Assembly: GCA_963789025.1 (NCBI GenBank)
Contig: CAWBIT010000008.1
Coordinates: forward strand, 1,116,001-1,180,000
Reading direction: 5' to 3'
Length of the DNA: 64,000 bases
Source: AP-15 sp963789025
GTDB lineage: Bacteria > Pseudomonadota > Alphaproteobacteria > ATCC43930 > CGMCC-115725
In this document: piece by piece, positions 36,003 through 45,321 of the stretch
Numbering within the stretch: position 1 is the first letter of the stretch
Layout of the letters: the number at the start of each line of letters is the position of its first letter
The notes under the pieces: model-generated
The model's input: only the letters and a program-made list of their open reading frames with translations
What the model was told of the DNA's origin: nothing
Database searches by the model: none
Made by a program: the position numbers and the translations under genes

Positions 36003-38706
36003 GCGCCAATTCCGGCTCCCGCTTCGCAGGAAGCTCCGGCACGACCGGCATCCGGATCGTCAACACTGCACCGGAACGGTCGCGCCGGTTGCGCGCGACG
36101 ATCCATCCCCCCAGCGCTTCGACAAATCCGCGGCAGATCGCCAGACCGAGGCCAGTGCCGGCACGCCGGCGATCCTGGGCCTGGACACGATAGAACTTGT
36201 CGAAGATGCGCTCGAAATCGGCGGGCGGGATACCGGGCCCCTCATCGACGACCTCGATCTCGACGAGTTCCCCGTCGCGTTTGGCTCGGAGGTCGATTCG
36301 GCTGCCGGCCGGAGAATATTTTGCCGCATTGTCGAGCAAATTGAACAACACTTGCTCGAACAGCACCGCGTCCAGGCGCAGCATCGGCAAGCCCGGCTCG
36401 ATCTCGACCTCGACCCGATGTCCGGCGACGACATTCCCGGCCCGCTGCAACGCCGAGCCGACGATTTCGGTCACATCGATCAGTTCGAGTTGCAATTCGA
36501 TCGCGCCGGATTCGAGACGCGTCATGTCGAGGAGATTGGCGACGAACCGGTTCAAGCGCTCGGCTTCTTCCTGCAGGGTGGCGAGCAACTCTTCGCGTTC
36601 GGTCGCGCTATATTTCTCCGGGAAGCTGCGCAGGCTCGATACGGTGCCGAGGATCGAGGCGAGCGGTGTTCGCAGATCGTGTGAGATCGAAGTCAGCAGC
36701 GCCGCTCGCAGCCGCTCGGTCTCGGCGAGCACGCGGGCTTCGTCGAGCCCCTTGGCGAGCGAAATCCGTTCGATCGCCACAGCCGCCTGGTCGCACAGTG
36801 CGTCGAGCAGCCGCCGCTCGTCCGGCGTCAGCAACGGCCCAGCCGCATCACGGTCTATCCCGATGACGCCGACCGGGCCGCTGCCGGTGCGCAGGGGCAA
36901 AAACAACCGCTTGCCTCCGGGCAAGGTGTCGGCACCGCGCCCGGCCGCCCGATTGTGCTCCCAGCTCCAGCGCGCCGCTGCCATGTCGGCATCGTCGAGC
37001 TGGTCCTCGGGCGGGTAGCCCGAGGCAACTTCGAGGCCCTCCCCCTCCTTTAGCGGCATCAACAGAACCGTGCGAACGTTCAGCATCGAGGAGATCTGAT
37101 AGGCGGTCGCCCACAGCAAGTCGTCTAGCGCGCCAATACCGGCGACCTTGCGGCTAAAGGCGTAGAGTTCGGCTGTAGTCTTTGCCCGTGATCGCGCCGT
37201 CACAATTTGGCTGCGCGTCCTGGAGGTTAGGTTACTAACGATGATCGCGACAATCAGGAAGAAGAATAAGGCGAGGACATTCTCGGGATCCCCGACGGTA
37301 AAAGTGTAAAGCGGTGGCATAAAGAAGAAATTATACGCGAGCATGCTCAAAATAGCGGCGAACAGCGCGGGCCACAGGCCCCAGGCGATCGCAGAGGCAA
37401 GAACCGCGGTTAGAAACACCAGCGAGATGCTCTGGACTGCGATGAACTGTTTGAGGAGGAGGCCGATGCCGAGGGCGCCTGCGACGGCGACCGCACTGCC
37501 GAGATAGGGCTCGACCCGGACCGGCTCGAGTTTGGGGCGGGTTTGGACAGATTTGGGCGGCACAGATTCGCTGTCATCGGCCGAGATCACATGAACGCTG
37601 ATCTGCCCCGTCTTGCGCACGAGCTCGTGCACGACGGAGCCGTGGATCATCTCGAACCATCGCGAGCGATCGGACTTTCCGATGACGATCTGGGTAATGT
37701 TGTTCGCCGTTGCGTAGGCAAGGACCTCCTCGGCAATGTTGCGGCCCGGGATCGTTATCGTTGAAGCGCCGAGCCGCTCGGCAAGGCGCAGGAAGTCGGC
37801 GATGCGGTCGCGCTCGGCATCGTTGAGACGCTGCGTTCGCGCCGTCTCGACATAGATCGCGGTCCACGGGGCTCGCAGGTGATCCGCCACCCGCCGCGCA
37901 TAGCGGATTAATCCCGCGGTGCTCGGAGCTTCGCTGACGCAGACGAGGACCCGCTCTCCCGCCGCCCAGGGGCCGGAAATCGCATGCGCCCGCATATGCG
38001 ACAGCAGTTGCTCGTCGACCCGCTGGGCGGTGCGGCGCAGCGCCAGCTCGCGAAGTGCGGTGAGGTTGCCGGCCGAGAAATAGTGCCGAATTGCCCGTTC
38101 CGCCTGTTGCGGCACATAGACCTTGCCCTCGCGCAGGCGCTTGATCAGATCCTCGGGCGAAAGATCGACAACCTCAATGTCGTCCGCCTGGTCGAGGATG
38201 CTGTCGGGCACCGTCTCGCGCACCCGGATCCGGGTGATCTTGGCGACGACATCGTTCAGGCTCTCGACATGCTGGATATTGAGCGTCGCAAAAACGTCGA
38301 TGCCGGCGGCAATTATTTCCTCGACATCGAGATAGCGCTTGGGATGCCGGCTGGCGGGAGCGTTAGTGTGGGCGAGTTCGTCGACCAGAACCAGTTGGGG
38401 ACGGCGCTCGAGGATCGCGTCGAGATCCATTTCGGCCAGCAGATGGCCCTTGTACTCGACCTGCTGCCGCGGGATCACCTCGAGGCCTTCGAGCAATGCC
38501 TCGGTCTCCCGTCTGCCGTGAGCCTCGACGACGCCGACGACAACGTCGACGCCGTCTCGCCGCTTGGCCTGAGCCGACAGCAGCATCTCGTAGGTCTTGC
38601 CGACCCCCGGTGCGGCGCCGAGAAAAATTTTCAGCCGCCCGCGACCCTCTTGTTTTGCCGCGGCGAGCAGTGCTTCGGGTGAAGGTCTTCCCTCGCGCTC
38701 CGCCAT
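35995..38706 (-). CDS. kdpD: KDP operon sensor histidine kinase KdpD
   Basis: This 903-residue sensor has the normal length and domain order: an N-terminal KdpD domain with Walker A GAAPGVGKTYEMLLSA near residue 30, a Usp-like domain at about 255-375, four membrane helices at about 400-500, a GAF-like region, and a kinase core with autophosphorylated His676 in SISHDLRTPLASILG, then NLLDNAAKYSPAGS and GLGLAICRGFVEALGG. It senses low K+ and phosphorylates KdpE. A repeat element of about 125 bases separates it from kdpC, so it may have its own expression level. Confidence 0.96.
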   Translation of the reverse strand: MAEREGRPSPEALLAAAKQEGRGRLKIFLGAAPGVGKTYEMLLSAQAKRRDGVDVVVGVVEAHGRRETEALLEGLEVIPRQQVEYKGHLLAEMDLDAILERRPQLVLVDELAHTNAPASRHPKRYLDVEEIIAAGIDVFATLNIQHVESLNDVVAKITRIRVRETVPDSILDQADDIEVVDLSPEDLIKRLREGKVYVPQQAERAIRHYFSAGNLTALRELALRRTAQRVDEQLLSHMRAHAISGPWAAGERVLVCVSEAPSTAGLIRYARRVADHLRAPWTAIYVETARTQRLNDAERDRIADFLRLAERLGASTITIPGRNIAEEVLAYATANNITQIVIGKSDRSRWFEMIHGSVVHELVRKTGQISVHVISADDSESVPPKSVQTRPKLEPVRVEPYLGSAVAVAGALGIGLLLKQFIAVQSISLVFLTAVLASAIAWGLWPALFAAILSMLAYNFFFMPPLYTFTVGDPENVLALFFFLIVAIIVSNLTSRTRSQIVTARSRAKTTAELYAFSRKVAGIGALDDLLWATAYQISSMLNVRTVLLMPLKEGEGLEVASGYPPEDQLDDADMAAARWSWEHNRAAGRGADTLPGGKRLFLPLRTGSGPVGVIGIDRDAAGPLLTPDERRLLDALCDQAAVAIERISLAKGLDEARVLAETERLRAALLTSISHDLRTPLASILGTVSSLRSFPEKYSATEREELLATLQEEAERLNRFVANLLDMTRLESGAIELQLELIDVTEIVGSALQRAGNVVAGHRVEVEIEPGLPMLRLDAVLFEQVLFNLLDNAAKYSPAGSRIDLRAKRDGELVEIEVVDEGPGIPPADFERIFDKFYRVQAQDRRRAGTGLGLAICRGFVEALGGWIVARNRRDRSGAVLTIRMPVVPELPAKREPELAHG

Positions 38707-38788
38707 CCGACTAGTTTAACTCATTTTCGTTCGTCAATACCGCGAAAGCGCCTGTGAAGGAGTTGATGCACGGGCTGCATCAGGGTGG

Positions 38789-38914
38789 TGCGTCCTTCGA
38801 GACGCGCCCTTTGGGCGCTCCTCAGGATGAGGGAAAACCTCTGATTACATTAAGGAAATAACTCATCCTGAGGAGGCCGCGGAGCGGGCCGTCTCGAAGG
38901 ACGCGCTGCAGTTT
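38789..38914. repeat. Dispersed inverted-repeat element between kdpC and kdpD
   Basis: The left arm near 38790-38830 (GCGTCCTTCGAGACGCGCCC and CTCCTCAGGATGAG) and right arm near 38872-38914 (CTCATCCTGAGGAGGCCGC and CGTCTCGAAGGACGC) are reverse complements around an AT-rich loop. The same element occurs at 61276-61391. Such elements can fold in RNA and attenuate or stabilise transcripts. Confidence 0.9.
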
Positions 38915-38973
38915 CAGCTGACCGCATATTCTTCCACACACGATTGCGCCGGGGGTGAGGGTGAAGTCGGCTT

Positions 38974-39573
38974 TCAGTGCAGTTGATCGAGCGCCAGATT
39001 GAGCGCGAGCACGTTGACCCGCTTTTCGCCGAGGATGCCGAGAAACCGGTCTTGGGTCATGCGGTCAACCAGATCCTGGACCGTGTCTAACGGCAGATTG
39101 CGCGCCTTCGCGACGCGCGGCACCTGGAACTTGGCGGCTGCGGGCGTAATGTCGGGATCGAGGCCGCTCGCCGAGGTGGTCACGAGATCGACCGGGATCG
39201 GGGCCGATGGATTTTCCGTCTTGAGCTTTTCGGCATCGTCCTTGACGCGGTCGACCAGTGGTTGGCTGGTCGGCCCGAGGTTCGAGCCGCCGGAATTGTC
39301 GGCAGCGTAAGGCGCCGAGACCGTCTTCGTCGGATCATTCGGATCGGGTTCGGTCGTAGCCGAGGGGCGGGGATGGAAATACTTGTCATCGGTGAAATTC
39401 TGACCGATCAGCTCGGAGCCGATCACTTTGCCGTCCTTCTCGATCAGGCTGCCATTGGCCTGATGCGGGAAGACGAGCTGCGCGATCCCGGTCATGCCGA
39501 GCGGGTAGATGAGGCCGGTGATGACGGTCATCACGACGATCATCATGATGGCGGGGCGGATTTGGCGGAACAT
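38974..39573 (-). CDS. kdpC: K+-transporting ATPase KdpC subunit
   Basis: This 199-residue single-span inner-membrane subunit promotes assembly and ATP affinity of KdpFABC. The N-terminal membrane helix is at about residues 8-30 (MIVVMTVITGLIYPLGMTGI). Family motifs are ADNSGGSNLGPTSQPLVDRV, DLVTTSASGLDPDITPAAA and the C-terminal RFLGILGEKRVNVLALNLAL. It begins 12 bases after kdpB. Confidence 0.96.
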   Translation of the reverse strand: MFRQIRPAIMMIVVMTVITGLIYPLGMTGIAQLVFPHQANGSLIEKDGKVIGSELIGQNFTDDKYFHPRPSATTEPDPNDPTKTVSAPYAADNSGGSNLGPTSQPLVDRVKDDAEKLKTENPSAPIPVDLVTTSASGLDPDITPAAAKFQVPRVAKARNLPLDTVQDLVDRMTQDRFLGILGEKRVNVLALNLALDQLH

Positions 39574-39585
39574 TGTGGGTGATCC

Positions 39586-41760
39586 TCAGGCAAGGCCGAT
39601 CGCGGTGATGACAAGGTCGATGAGCTTGATGCCGATGAACGGCACGATGATGCCGCCGACGCCATAGACCAGCAGGTTGCGGCGCAAGAGCGCCGCCGCG
39701 CCCGCCGGGCGGTAAGTCACGCCGCGCAGACTAAGCGGGATCAGCGCGATGATGATCAGCGCGTTGAAAATAATTGCGGAAAGGATCGCGCTCTCCGGGG
39801 TCTGCAGATGCATTACATTGAGGACGCCGAGCTGCGGATAGAACGCGACAAAAATCGCCGGGATGATCGCGAAATATTTCGCGACATCGTTGGCGATCGA
39901 GAAGGTGGTCAGCGCCCCGCGGGTCATCAGGAGCTGCTTGCCGATCGCGACGATCTCGATGAGCTTCGTCGGGTCGCTATCGAGGTCGACCATGTTGCCG
40001 GCCTCGCGCGCCGCCATCGTGCCGGTGTTCATCGCGACACCGACATCGGCTTGAGCGAGCGCGGGCGCGTCGTTGGTGCCGTCGCCGCACATCGCGACGA
40101 GCTTCCCTTTCGCCTGTTCCTCGCGGATCAGCTCGAGCTTGTTCTCGGGTGTCGCCTGCGCGAGGAAATCATCGACCCCCAATTCGGCGGCGATTGCCGC
40201 CGCTGTCAGCGGGTTGTCGCCGGTGATCATCACCGTGCGGATACCCATTTGCCGCAATTCGGCGAAGCGGTCACGGATGCCGCCTTTGACGATGTCCTTG
40301 AGGTGGATCACCCCCAACAGCCGATTGTCTTTAGCGACCGCGAGCGGGGTGCCGCCCTCCCTCGAAATCCGCTCCCCGATCGCAATCGTCTGACGCACCG
40401 CATCGGAGACCGGCGCGGCGCGCAAAGCGGCTTGCGCCCCGGCAGCCGCGCTGCGCCACACTGGGCCGGTGCTACCCCCCTCAGCGAATTCGATGATTGA
40501 ATCCACCGCGCCTTTGCGGATCGAAACTCCCTCCAGGTTGATGCCGCTCATTCGAGTCTGCGCCGAGAACGGCACGAACTGAGCGTTGAGCGGCGCCATC
40601 TCGCGCGCGCGCAGCCCGTATTTCTCCTTGGCCAGCACGACGATCGACCTCCCCTCGGGGGTTTCGTCGGATAGCGAGGCGAGCTGCGCGGCGTCGGCAA
40701 GCTCTCCCTCCTCGACGCCGGGAAGCGGTAAGAATTCGGTTGCCTGACGGTTGCCGAGCGTGATCGTGCCGGTCTTGTCGAGCAGCAACGTGTCGACATC
40801 GCCCGCGGCCTCGACGGCACGGCCGGACATCGCGAGCACATTGAAGCGCACGAGCCGGTCCATCCCGGCGATGCCGATCGCCGACAGGAGAGCGCCGATC
40901 GTCGTCGGGATCAGGGTAACGAACAGCGCGATGAGAACGACGACCGAGACCGCACCTCCTGCGTATGACGCAAAGCTCGGGATCGTGACGGTGGCGAAGA
41001 CGAAGATCAGCGTCATGCCGGCGAGCAGGATATTGAGCGCGATCTCATTGGGCGTCTTCTGCCGCACCGCGCCTTCGACGAGGGCGATCATGCGGTCGAG
41101 AAAGGTCGAGCCCTGCGCCGCGGTGATCCGCACCCTGAGCCAGTCGGATGTGACGCGCGTGCCGCCGGTCACGGCCGAGCGGTCGCCGCCGCTCTCGCGG
41201 ATCACCGGGGCCGATTCACCGGTGATCGCCAACTCGTCTACCGAGGCGACGCCTTCGATCACCTCGCCGTCGCTTGGGATCAGGTCTCCGATCTCGACGA
41301 GCACGAGATCGCCCGGCTTGAGCGCGGTCGCATCAACCAGCTCGAAGCTGCGCGAGTTGGCCGCCTGCAGCCGCTTCGCCTTCGTCTCGGTCCGCGTCCG
41401 GCGCAAAGTATCGGCTTGCGCCTTGCCGCGCCCCTCCGCGACCGCTTCGGCAAAATTGGCGAACAGCACGGTGAACCATAGCCAAAGCGTGATCTGCCCC
41501 GAAAACACGGCGTTTGTCCCAACCACAGTGCCGCTGCCGACAATCAGGTCGCGCAAGAAGAAAATCGTGGTGAGCGCAGCGACCAGCTCGACGCAGAACA
41601 TGACGGGGTTCTTGATGAGGGTCCGCGGATCGAGCTTGCGAAACGAGGCCCCGATCGCCGGCACTATCAGTGAGCGGTCAAAGATCGAGAGCGGCCGGAG
41701 CTGACGTTTGTAAAGCCCGGTCTCCGGAGAGCCGATCATGATTGGGGAGATGTCGGTCAT
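39586..41760 (-). CDS. kdpB: K+-transporting P-type ATPase KdpB subunit
   Basis: This 724-residue P1A-type ATPase energises K+ uptake. The phosphorylated residue is Asp328 in LLDKTGTITLGNR; other hallmarks are the actuator motif ITGESAPVIRESGGD, nucleotide-domain EGRSIVVLAKEKYGLR and hinge MCGDGTNDAPALAQADVGVA. The length is normal. The ATG at 41760 is preferred to a GTG at 41784 because GAGAGGAC lies just before it. A repeat-bearing spacer of about 240 bases separates it from kdpA, which is unusual for this tightly packed operon. Confidence 0.96.
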   Translation of the reverse strand: MTDISPIMIGSPETGLYKRQLRPLSIFDRSLIVPAIGASFRKLDPRTLIKNPVMFCVELVAALTTIFFLRDLIVGSGTVVGTNAVFSGQITLWLWFTVLFANFAEAVAEGRGKAQADTLRRTRTETKAKRLQAANSRSFELVDATALKPGDLVLVEIGDLIPSDGEVIEGVASVDELAITGESAPVIRESGGDRSAVTGGTRVTSDWLRVRITAAQGSTFLDRMIALVEGAVRQKTPNEIALNILLAGMTLIFVFATVTIPSFASYAGGAVSVVVLIALFVTLIPTTIGALLSAIGIAGMDRLVRFNVLAMSGRAVEAAGDVDTLLLDKTGTITLGNRQATEFLPLPGVEEGELADAAQLASLSDETPEGRSIVVLAKEKYGLRAREMAPLNAQFVPFSAQTRMSGINLEGVSIRKGAVDSIIEFAEGGSTGPVWRSAAAGAQAALRAAPVSDAVRQTIAIGERISREGGTPLAVAKDNRLLGVIHLKDIVKGGIRDRFAELRQMGIRTVMITGDNPLTAAAIAAELGVDDFLAQATPENKLELIREEQAKGKLVAMCGDGTNDAPALAQADVGVAMNTGTMAAREAGNMVDLDSDPTKLIEIVAIGKQLLMTRGALTTFSIANDVAKYFAIIPAIFVAFYPQLGVLNVMHLQTPESAILSAIIFNALIIIALIPLSLRGVTYRPAGAAALLRRNLLVYGVGGIIVPFIGIKLIDLVITAIGLA

Positions 41761-41804
41761 ATGAATGTCCTCTCTACTCGTCACCCCCGCGAGAGCCGAC
41801 GAAT

Positions 41805-41930
41805 GTCATTCCGGGATGGCCCAAAGGGCCAGGCCCGCAACCCATGAACACCAGCCTTTGCCAGACTTGGTGGGCCCGTGTTCCTGGGTTCCGGGCTCGC
41901 GGGCTGCGCCCCGCGCCCCGGAATGACGGG
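41805..41930. repeat. Inverted-repeat element between kdpA and kdpB
   Basis: GTCATTCCGGGATGGCCC followed by CAACCCATGAACACC at the left is matched in inverse orientation on the right by GGGCCCGTGTTCCTGGGTTC and GCCCCGGAATGACGGG. The arms are imperfect. It fills most of the 239-base gap between kdpA and kdpB and is a different type from the elements at 38789 and 61276. Confidence 0.8.
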
Positions 41931-41999
41931 CGTATTGAGATTTCGCCACACGCCATTTTCGCGGGAACGACGATTAACCTGACCATCCGAAATGCAGCC

Positions 42000-43736
42000 T
42001 TACGGGCCCGGGTAGAGTTTACCTTGGTTCATGGCGACCTGCTCGACGGCTGGCCCGAGCGATATCGCCGGGAAGTAGGTGAGGCCGCCGATGATCAGCA
42101 CGACGCCGACCAACAAACCTACGAAGAGCGGCCGGTTTGTCGGGAAGGTGCCGGCAGACGGGGCGAGGAGCTTCTTTTGCGCAAGTGAACCGGCCACCGC
42201 CAAGAGCGGGATGACCATGATGAACCTCCCGATCAGCATCGCGAACCCGATCGTCGTATTGTAGAAGAGCGTATTGGCCGAGAGTCCGGCAAAGGCGCTG
42301 CCGTTGTTGCCGGTGCCTTCGGTGTAGGCGTAGAGGATCTCGCTGAAGCCGTGCGGCCCGGTATTGGCGATACCGGCGAGGCCGGCCGGTAAGACCGTCG
42401 CGAGCGCGGTCCAGCCGAGGATCGACAATGGCAGGCAGAGGAGCGCGAGGATGGTCATCTTGACCTCCTTCGCCTCGAGCTTCTTGCCGAGATATTCGGG
42501 CGTGCGCCCGACCATCAGCCCGGCGACGAACATCGCGACGATCGCAAAGGCGAGCATGCCGTAGAGGCCGGAACCGACGCCGCCAAAGATCACCTCGCCG
42601 AGCTGCATGTTGACCATCGGCACCATGCCGCCGATCGGCAGGTAGCTGTCATGCATCGAATTGACGGCGCCGCACGAGGTGTCGGTCGTCACCGTGGCCC
42701 ACAAAGCCGAAAGCGCCGGGCCGAACCGCACCTCTTTCCCCTCCATGTTGCCACCCGTCTGAGTGGGGCTGGCTGTCGAATCGATGTTGTATTGCGCAAA
42801 GGCGGGGTTGCCGTGCCCTTCAGACCAATAAGCGGTCGTCACGCCGGCGAGGAACAGCAAGCCCATCGCCGCGAAGATTGCCCAGCCCTGACGCTCGTCT
42901 TTGACCATCCGGCCCAGGACATTGGTGAGCGCGGCGCCGATAGCGAAGATCGCGAGCAGCTCGATAAAATTGGTCACCGGGTTCGGGTTCTCGAAGGGAT
43001 GCGAGGAGTTGGCGTTGAAGAAGCCGCCGCCATTGGTGCCGAGCTCCTTGATGATCTCCTGCGAGGCGACCGGGCCTTGTGCGATAACCTGTTTCGCTCC
43101 TTCGAGCGTCGTCGCCTCGGTATAGGCGCCGAGATTCTGCGGCACGCCCAGCCCGACCAGAACCAGCGCCCCGACGATCGAGATCGGCAGCAGGATGTAG
43201 AGCGTACAGCGCGTCAGATCGACCCAGAAGTTGCCGATCGCCTTGGCCTCGCGCCGCACGAACCCACGGATCAGCGCCAACGCCATTGCGATGCCGGTCG
43301 CCGCCGAGACGAAATTATGCACGGTGAGCCCGGCCATCTGCACGAGATAGCTCATCGTGGTTTCCGGCGTATAGGACTGCCAGTTGGTATTCGTCACAAA
43401 GCTGACCGAGGTGTTGAAGGCGCTGCTCGGCTCGACGCCCGTTTGCTCCTGCGGATTGAACGGCAGATACCATTGCAGCCGCTGCAGCGCGTACAATGTG
43501 AGAAACCCGACGACGCTGAAAAACAGCACCGCGACCGCATAGGTCAGCCAGTGTTGCTCCTCTTTCTCGTCGACGCCGCAGCACCAATAGATTGCGCGTT
43601 CGACCGGCCGCAGAACCGGGCTCAAGAAGGTCCGTTCGCCGGCAAAGACGCGCGTCATGTAGCCGCCGAGGGGCCGGGTGATGAGGATCACGATCACGCT
43701 GAACAGCGCAATCTGGAGCCATCCGCTGACTGTCAT
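42000..43736 (-). CDS. kdpA: K+-transporting ATPase KdpA subunit
   Basis: This 578-residue channel-like subunit binds and conducts K+ in KdpFABC. It is entirely membrane-embedded with about ten helices. Recognisable segments are the N-terminal LITRPLGGYMTRVFAGERT, SFVTNTNWQSYTPETTMSYL, ELGTNGGGFFNANSSHPFEN (the selectivity-filter TNGGG), GNNGSAFAGLSANTLFYNTT and the C-terminal FPAISLGPAVEQVAMNQGKL. It starts 9 bases after kdpF. Confidence 0.97.
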   Translation of the reverse strand: MTVSGWLQIALFSVIVILITRPLGGYMTRVFAGERTFLSPVLRPVERAIYWCCGVDEKEEQHWLTYAVAVLFFSVVGFLTLYALQRLQWYLPFNPQEQTGVEPSSAFNTSVSFVTNTNWQSYTPETTMSYLVQMAGLTVHNFVSAATGIAMALALIRGFVRREAKAIGNFWVDLTRCTLYILLPISIVGALVLVGLGVPQNLGAYTEATTLEGAKQVIAQGPVASQEIIKELGTNGGGFFNANSSHPFENPNPVTNFIELLAIFAIGAALTNVLGRMVKDERQGWAIFAAMGLLFLAGVTTAYWSEGHGNPAFAQYNIDSTASPTQTGGNMEGKEVRFGPALSALWATVTTDTSCGAVNSMHDSYLPIGGMVPMVNMQLGEVIFGGVGSGLYGMLAFAIVAMFVAGLMVGRTPEYLGKKLEAKEVKMTILALLCLPLSILGWTALATVLPAGLAGIANTGPHGFSEILYAYTEGTGNNGSAFAGLSANTLFYNTTIGFAMLIGRFIMVIPLLAVAGSLAQKKLLAPSAGTFPTNRPLFVGLLVGVVLIIGGLTYFPAISLGPAVEQVAMNQGKLYPGP

Positions 43737-43745
43737 CGGGAACTC

Positions 43746-43835
43746 CTAGAAGCGCTCGGGGTTGATCAGCGCGTAGACGAGGTAAACCATAATGACGATG
43801 GTCACGATCGAGCCGAGCACATAGTCGAACAGCAT
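43746..43835 (-). CDS. kdpF: KdpF small subunit
   Basis: This 29-residue single-helix protein, MLFDYVLGSIVTIVIMVYL followed by VYALINPERF, has the length and terminal P-E-R-F/R ending of KdpF, the lipid-like stabiliser of the KdpABC complex. It lies 9 bases before kdpA on the same strand. Confidence 0.93.
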   Translation of the reverse strand: MLFDYVLGSIVTIVIMVYLVYALINPERF

Positions 43836-43842
43836 GGCTGTC

Positions 43843-43926
43843 TCACATTCTTTCGCAGGCGAGCACGTAGAGGATGGAGGCGACGAAAAAGCCGACGCCC
43901 ATTGCGATCATCACGAAATCGAGCAT
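43843..43926 (-). CDS. 27-residue membrane protein leading the kdp operon
   Basis: This frame encodes MLDFVMIAMGVGFFVASILY plus seven residues (VLACERM), one hydrophobic helix with a short basic-acidic tail. GAGGT lies five bases before the ATG and the stop is only 7 bases from the kdpF start, so it is almost certainly translated from the kdp message. It resembles KdpF in size and topology but not in sequence. I recall similar short frames ahead of kdpF in other alphaproteobacteria but cannot check. A second accessory helix of the pump, or a leader peptide controlling translation, are both possible. Confidence 0.75.
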   Translation of the reverse strand: MLDFVMIAMGVGFFVASILYVLACERM

Positions 43927-44484
43927 GTGTTACCTCAGCAGGTATCTTGCAGACCCTGGAAATTTTCATTCCGCGCTTTGCTATGAACGCCGAGCCGGGC
44001 GGCTCTGACACACTTAAATCGACGCCAGTTCACCGAATCCAAAATCGCCAATACCCGCGTGTTGTCCCGACTCGGATCGGGTTTGCGCGGTTCAAATGCA
44101 CCTTCCACTATTAGGATTCGAGAGGCATTGACGTTTTGTTCTATAAAAGCGCCATAAAGATTTCGCCCCGCTTTGTCGGTCGGGCCGATAAGGGAGCAGC
44201 TGGACTAACGGCGCCGCGCTTATGTAGCCTGCACTATCCCGCTAGCTATTTTAATTTCCCCCGGTATTTTTCCTTCTCGAAGCTTTTTGCGGATGTCGCC
44301 TTATCCTGAAACCACTGATGTTGGAGCCCTCACCCAGCAATCATGCGTGAGGGTTGGGATCTGTGGCTGTCTCTGGTGCGCGAGCCAAGACCGGATCGAG
44401 ATAGCATGTCCGATCTGCTGATATCGGCGCTGATCGAACGGGCCCGTCGCAAAAATGCGCATAAACCCGTCGCGGCTGCAAAAC
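43927..44484. other. kdp upstream region, no gene seen
   Basis: This stretch separates the kdp operon (minus strand) from the kdpA fragment on the plus strand. It contains AT-richer segments at 44130-44160 and 44230-44290 and must hold the kdp promoter and KdpE site, but no operator matching a known consensus could be fixed by eye. Confidence 0.4.
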
Positions 44485-44702
44485 ATGCGACTGTGGTCGT
44501 ACCCGTGTTGGCGGTCGCAGGCTCGCTCGCCGCCAAGCAGATCGTGTCCCGGTTCGCGGGGACTTTGCCGACCAGTGGCGGCCTGTTCATCATTTTTCTC
44601 GTCGGCGTAATCTGCATCGTTGGCGGCCTTACCGTCCTTCCCGCCTTGTCACTCGGGCCGATCGCCGAGCAGGTGGCGATGCAGGCCGGACGGTTGTACT
44701 GA
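44485..44702 (+). pseudogene. Second kdpA, C-terminal fragment
   Basis: The plus strand reads TVVVPVLAVAGSLAAKQIVS, then TLPTSGGLFIIFLVGVICIV and LPALSLGPIAEQVAMQAGRL to a stop. This aligns with the last 70 residues of KdpA (VIPLLAVAGSLAQKKLL; FPAISLGPAVEQVAM), but it differs enough not to be a copy of the intact kdpA 800 bases away. It is a relic of a second, divergent kdp operon. Confidence 0.85.
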
Positions 44703-44759
44703 AGCCTCGTAAATCAGTCCGCCGAGATTGTGCCCGGCCTCCCAGGCGAGTTCCCTAGC

Positions 44760-45245
44760 GATGCAGCCGAGCGGCGGCGCCGGCGCATCCTGGTGGTCAC
44801 CACGCTGGGGTACATCGGCTGCTTTGCCGTATGGACGATCTTCGCGATCATCGGGGTCGAAATTCAACGGCAGTACGGTCTTTCGGACACGGAGTTCGGG
44901 CTGCTCGTGGGCATCCCGTTCCTGTCAGGCTCGCTGATGCGCGTCGTGCTCGGCATATGGGCCGACCGGCACGGGGGAAGAGGCTTTTTCTCGGTGTGAT
45001 GGTCATCGCGGCGGTCGCGACCTGGTTCGTCGCCGACGCGACCGCCTTTCCGATGCTGCTCGCTGTTGTTCGGCATCGCATCGTTGAGCCTTCTATGGAT
45101 GCACTTTGCGATCAGACGCCAGGAGAGGGCATCGGTCCCCGACACCGTCGAGTTCCAATTCCTACCCGAGTTGCAGCCGAGCCTGGAGGAAGCCGGCCGC
45201 GAGCGGTCAGAAGCCGGGAAGGGCCGAAATCGCAATCCTATCCGA
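44760..45245 (+). pseudogene. NarK-type MFS transporter, deleted and frameshifted
   Basis: The N-terminal part VVTTLGYIGCFAVWTIFAII, EFGLLVGIPFLSGSLMRVVL and GIWADRHGGRG matches nitrate/nitrite transporters of the major facilitator family. A frame change near 44985 leads to LGVMVIAAVATWFVADATAF, then about 250 residues are missing and a C-terminal piece FGIASLSLLWMHFAIRRQER follows in another frame. Only the two ends of the gene survive. Confidence 0.75.
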
Positions 45246-45321
45246 TGAATTGCTCGTGCTCAAACTCATTCATGCGCTTCATTGGTCGACGGTGGTCCAA
45301 TGCCGCCACCAAAATTCTGTC

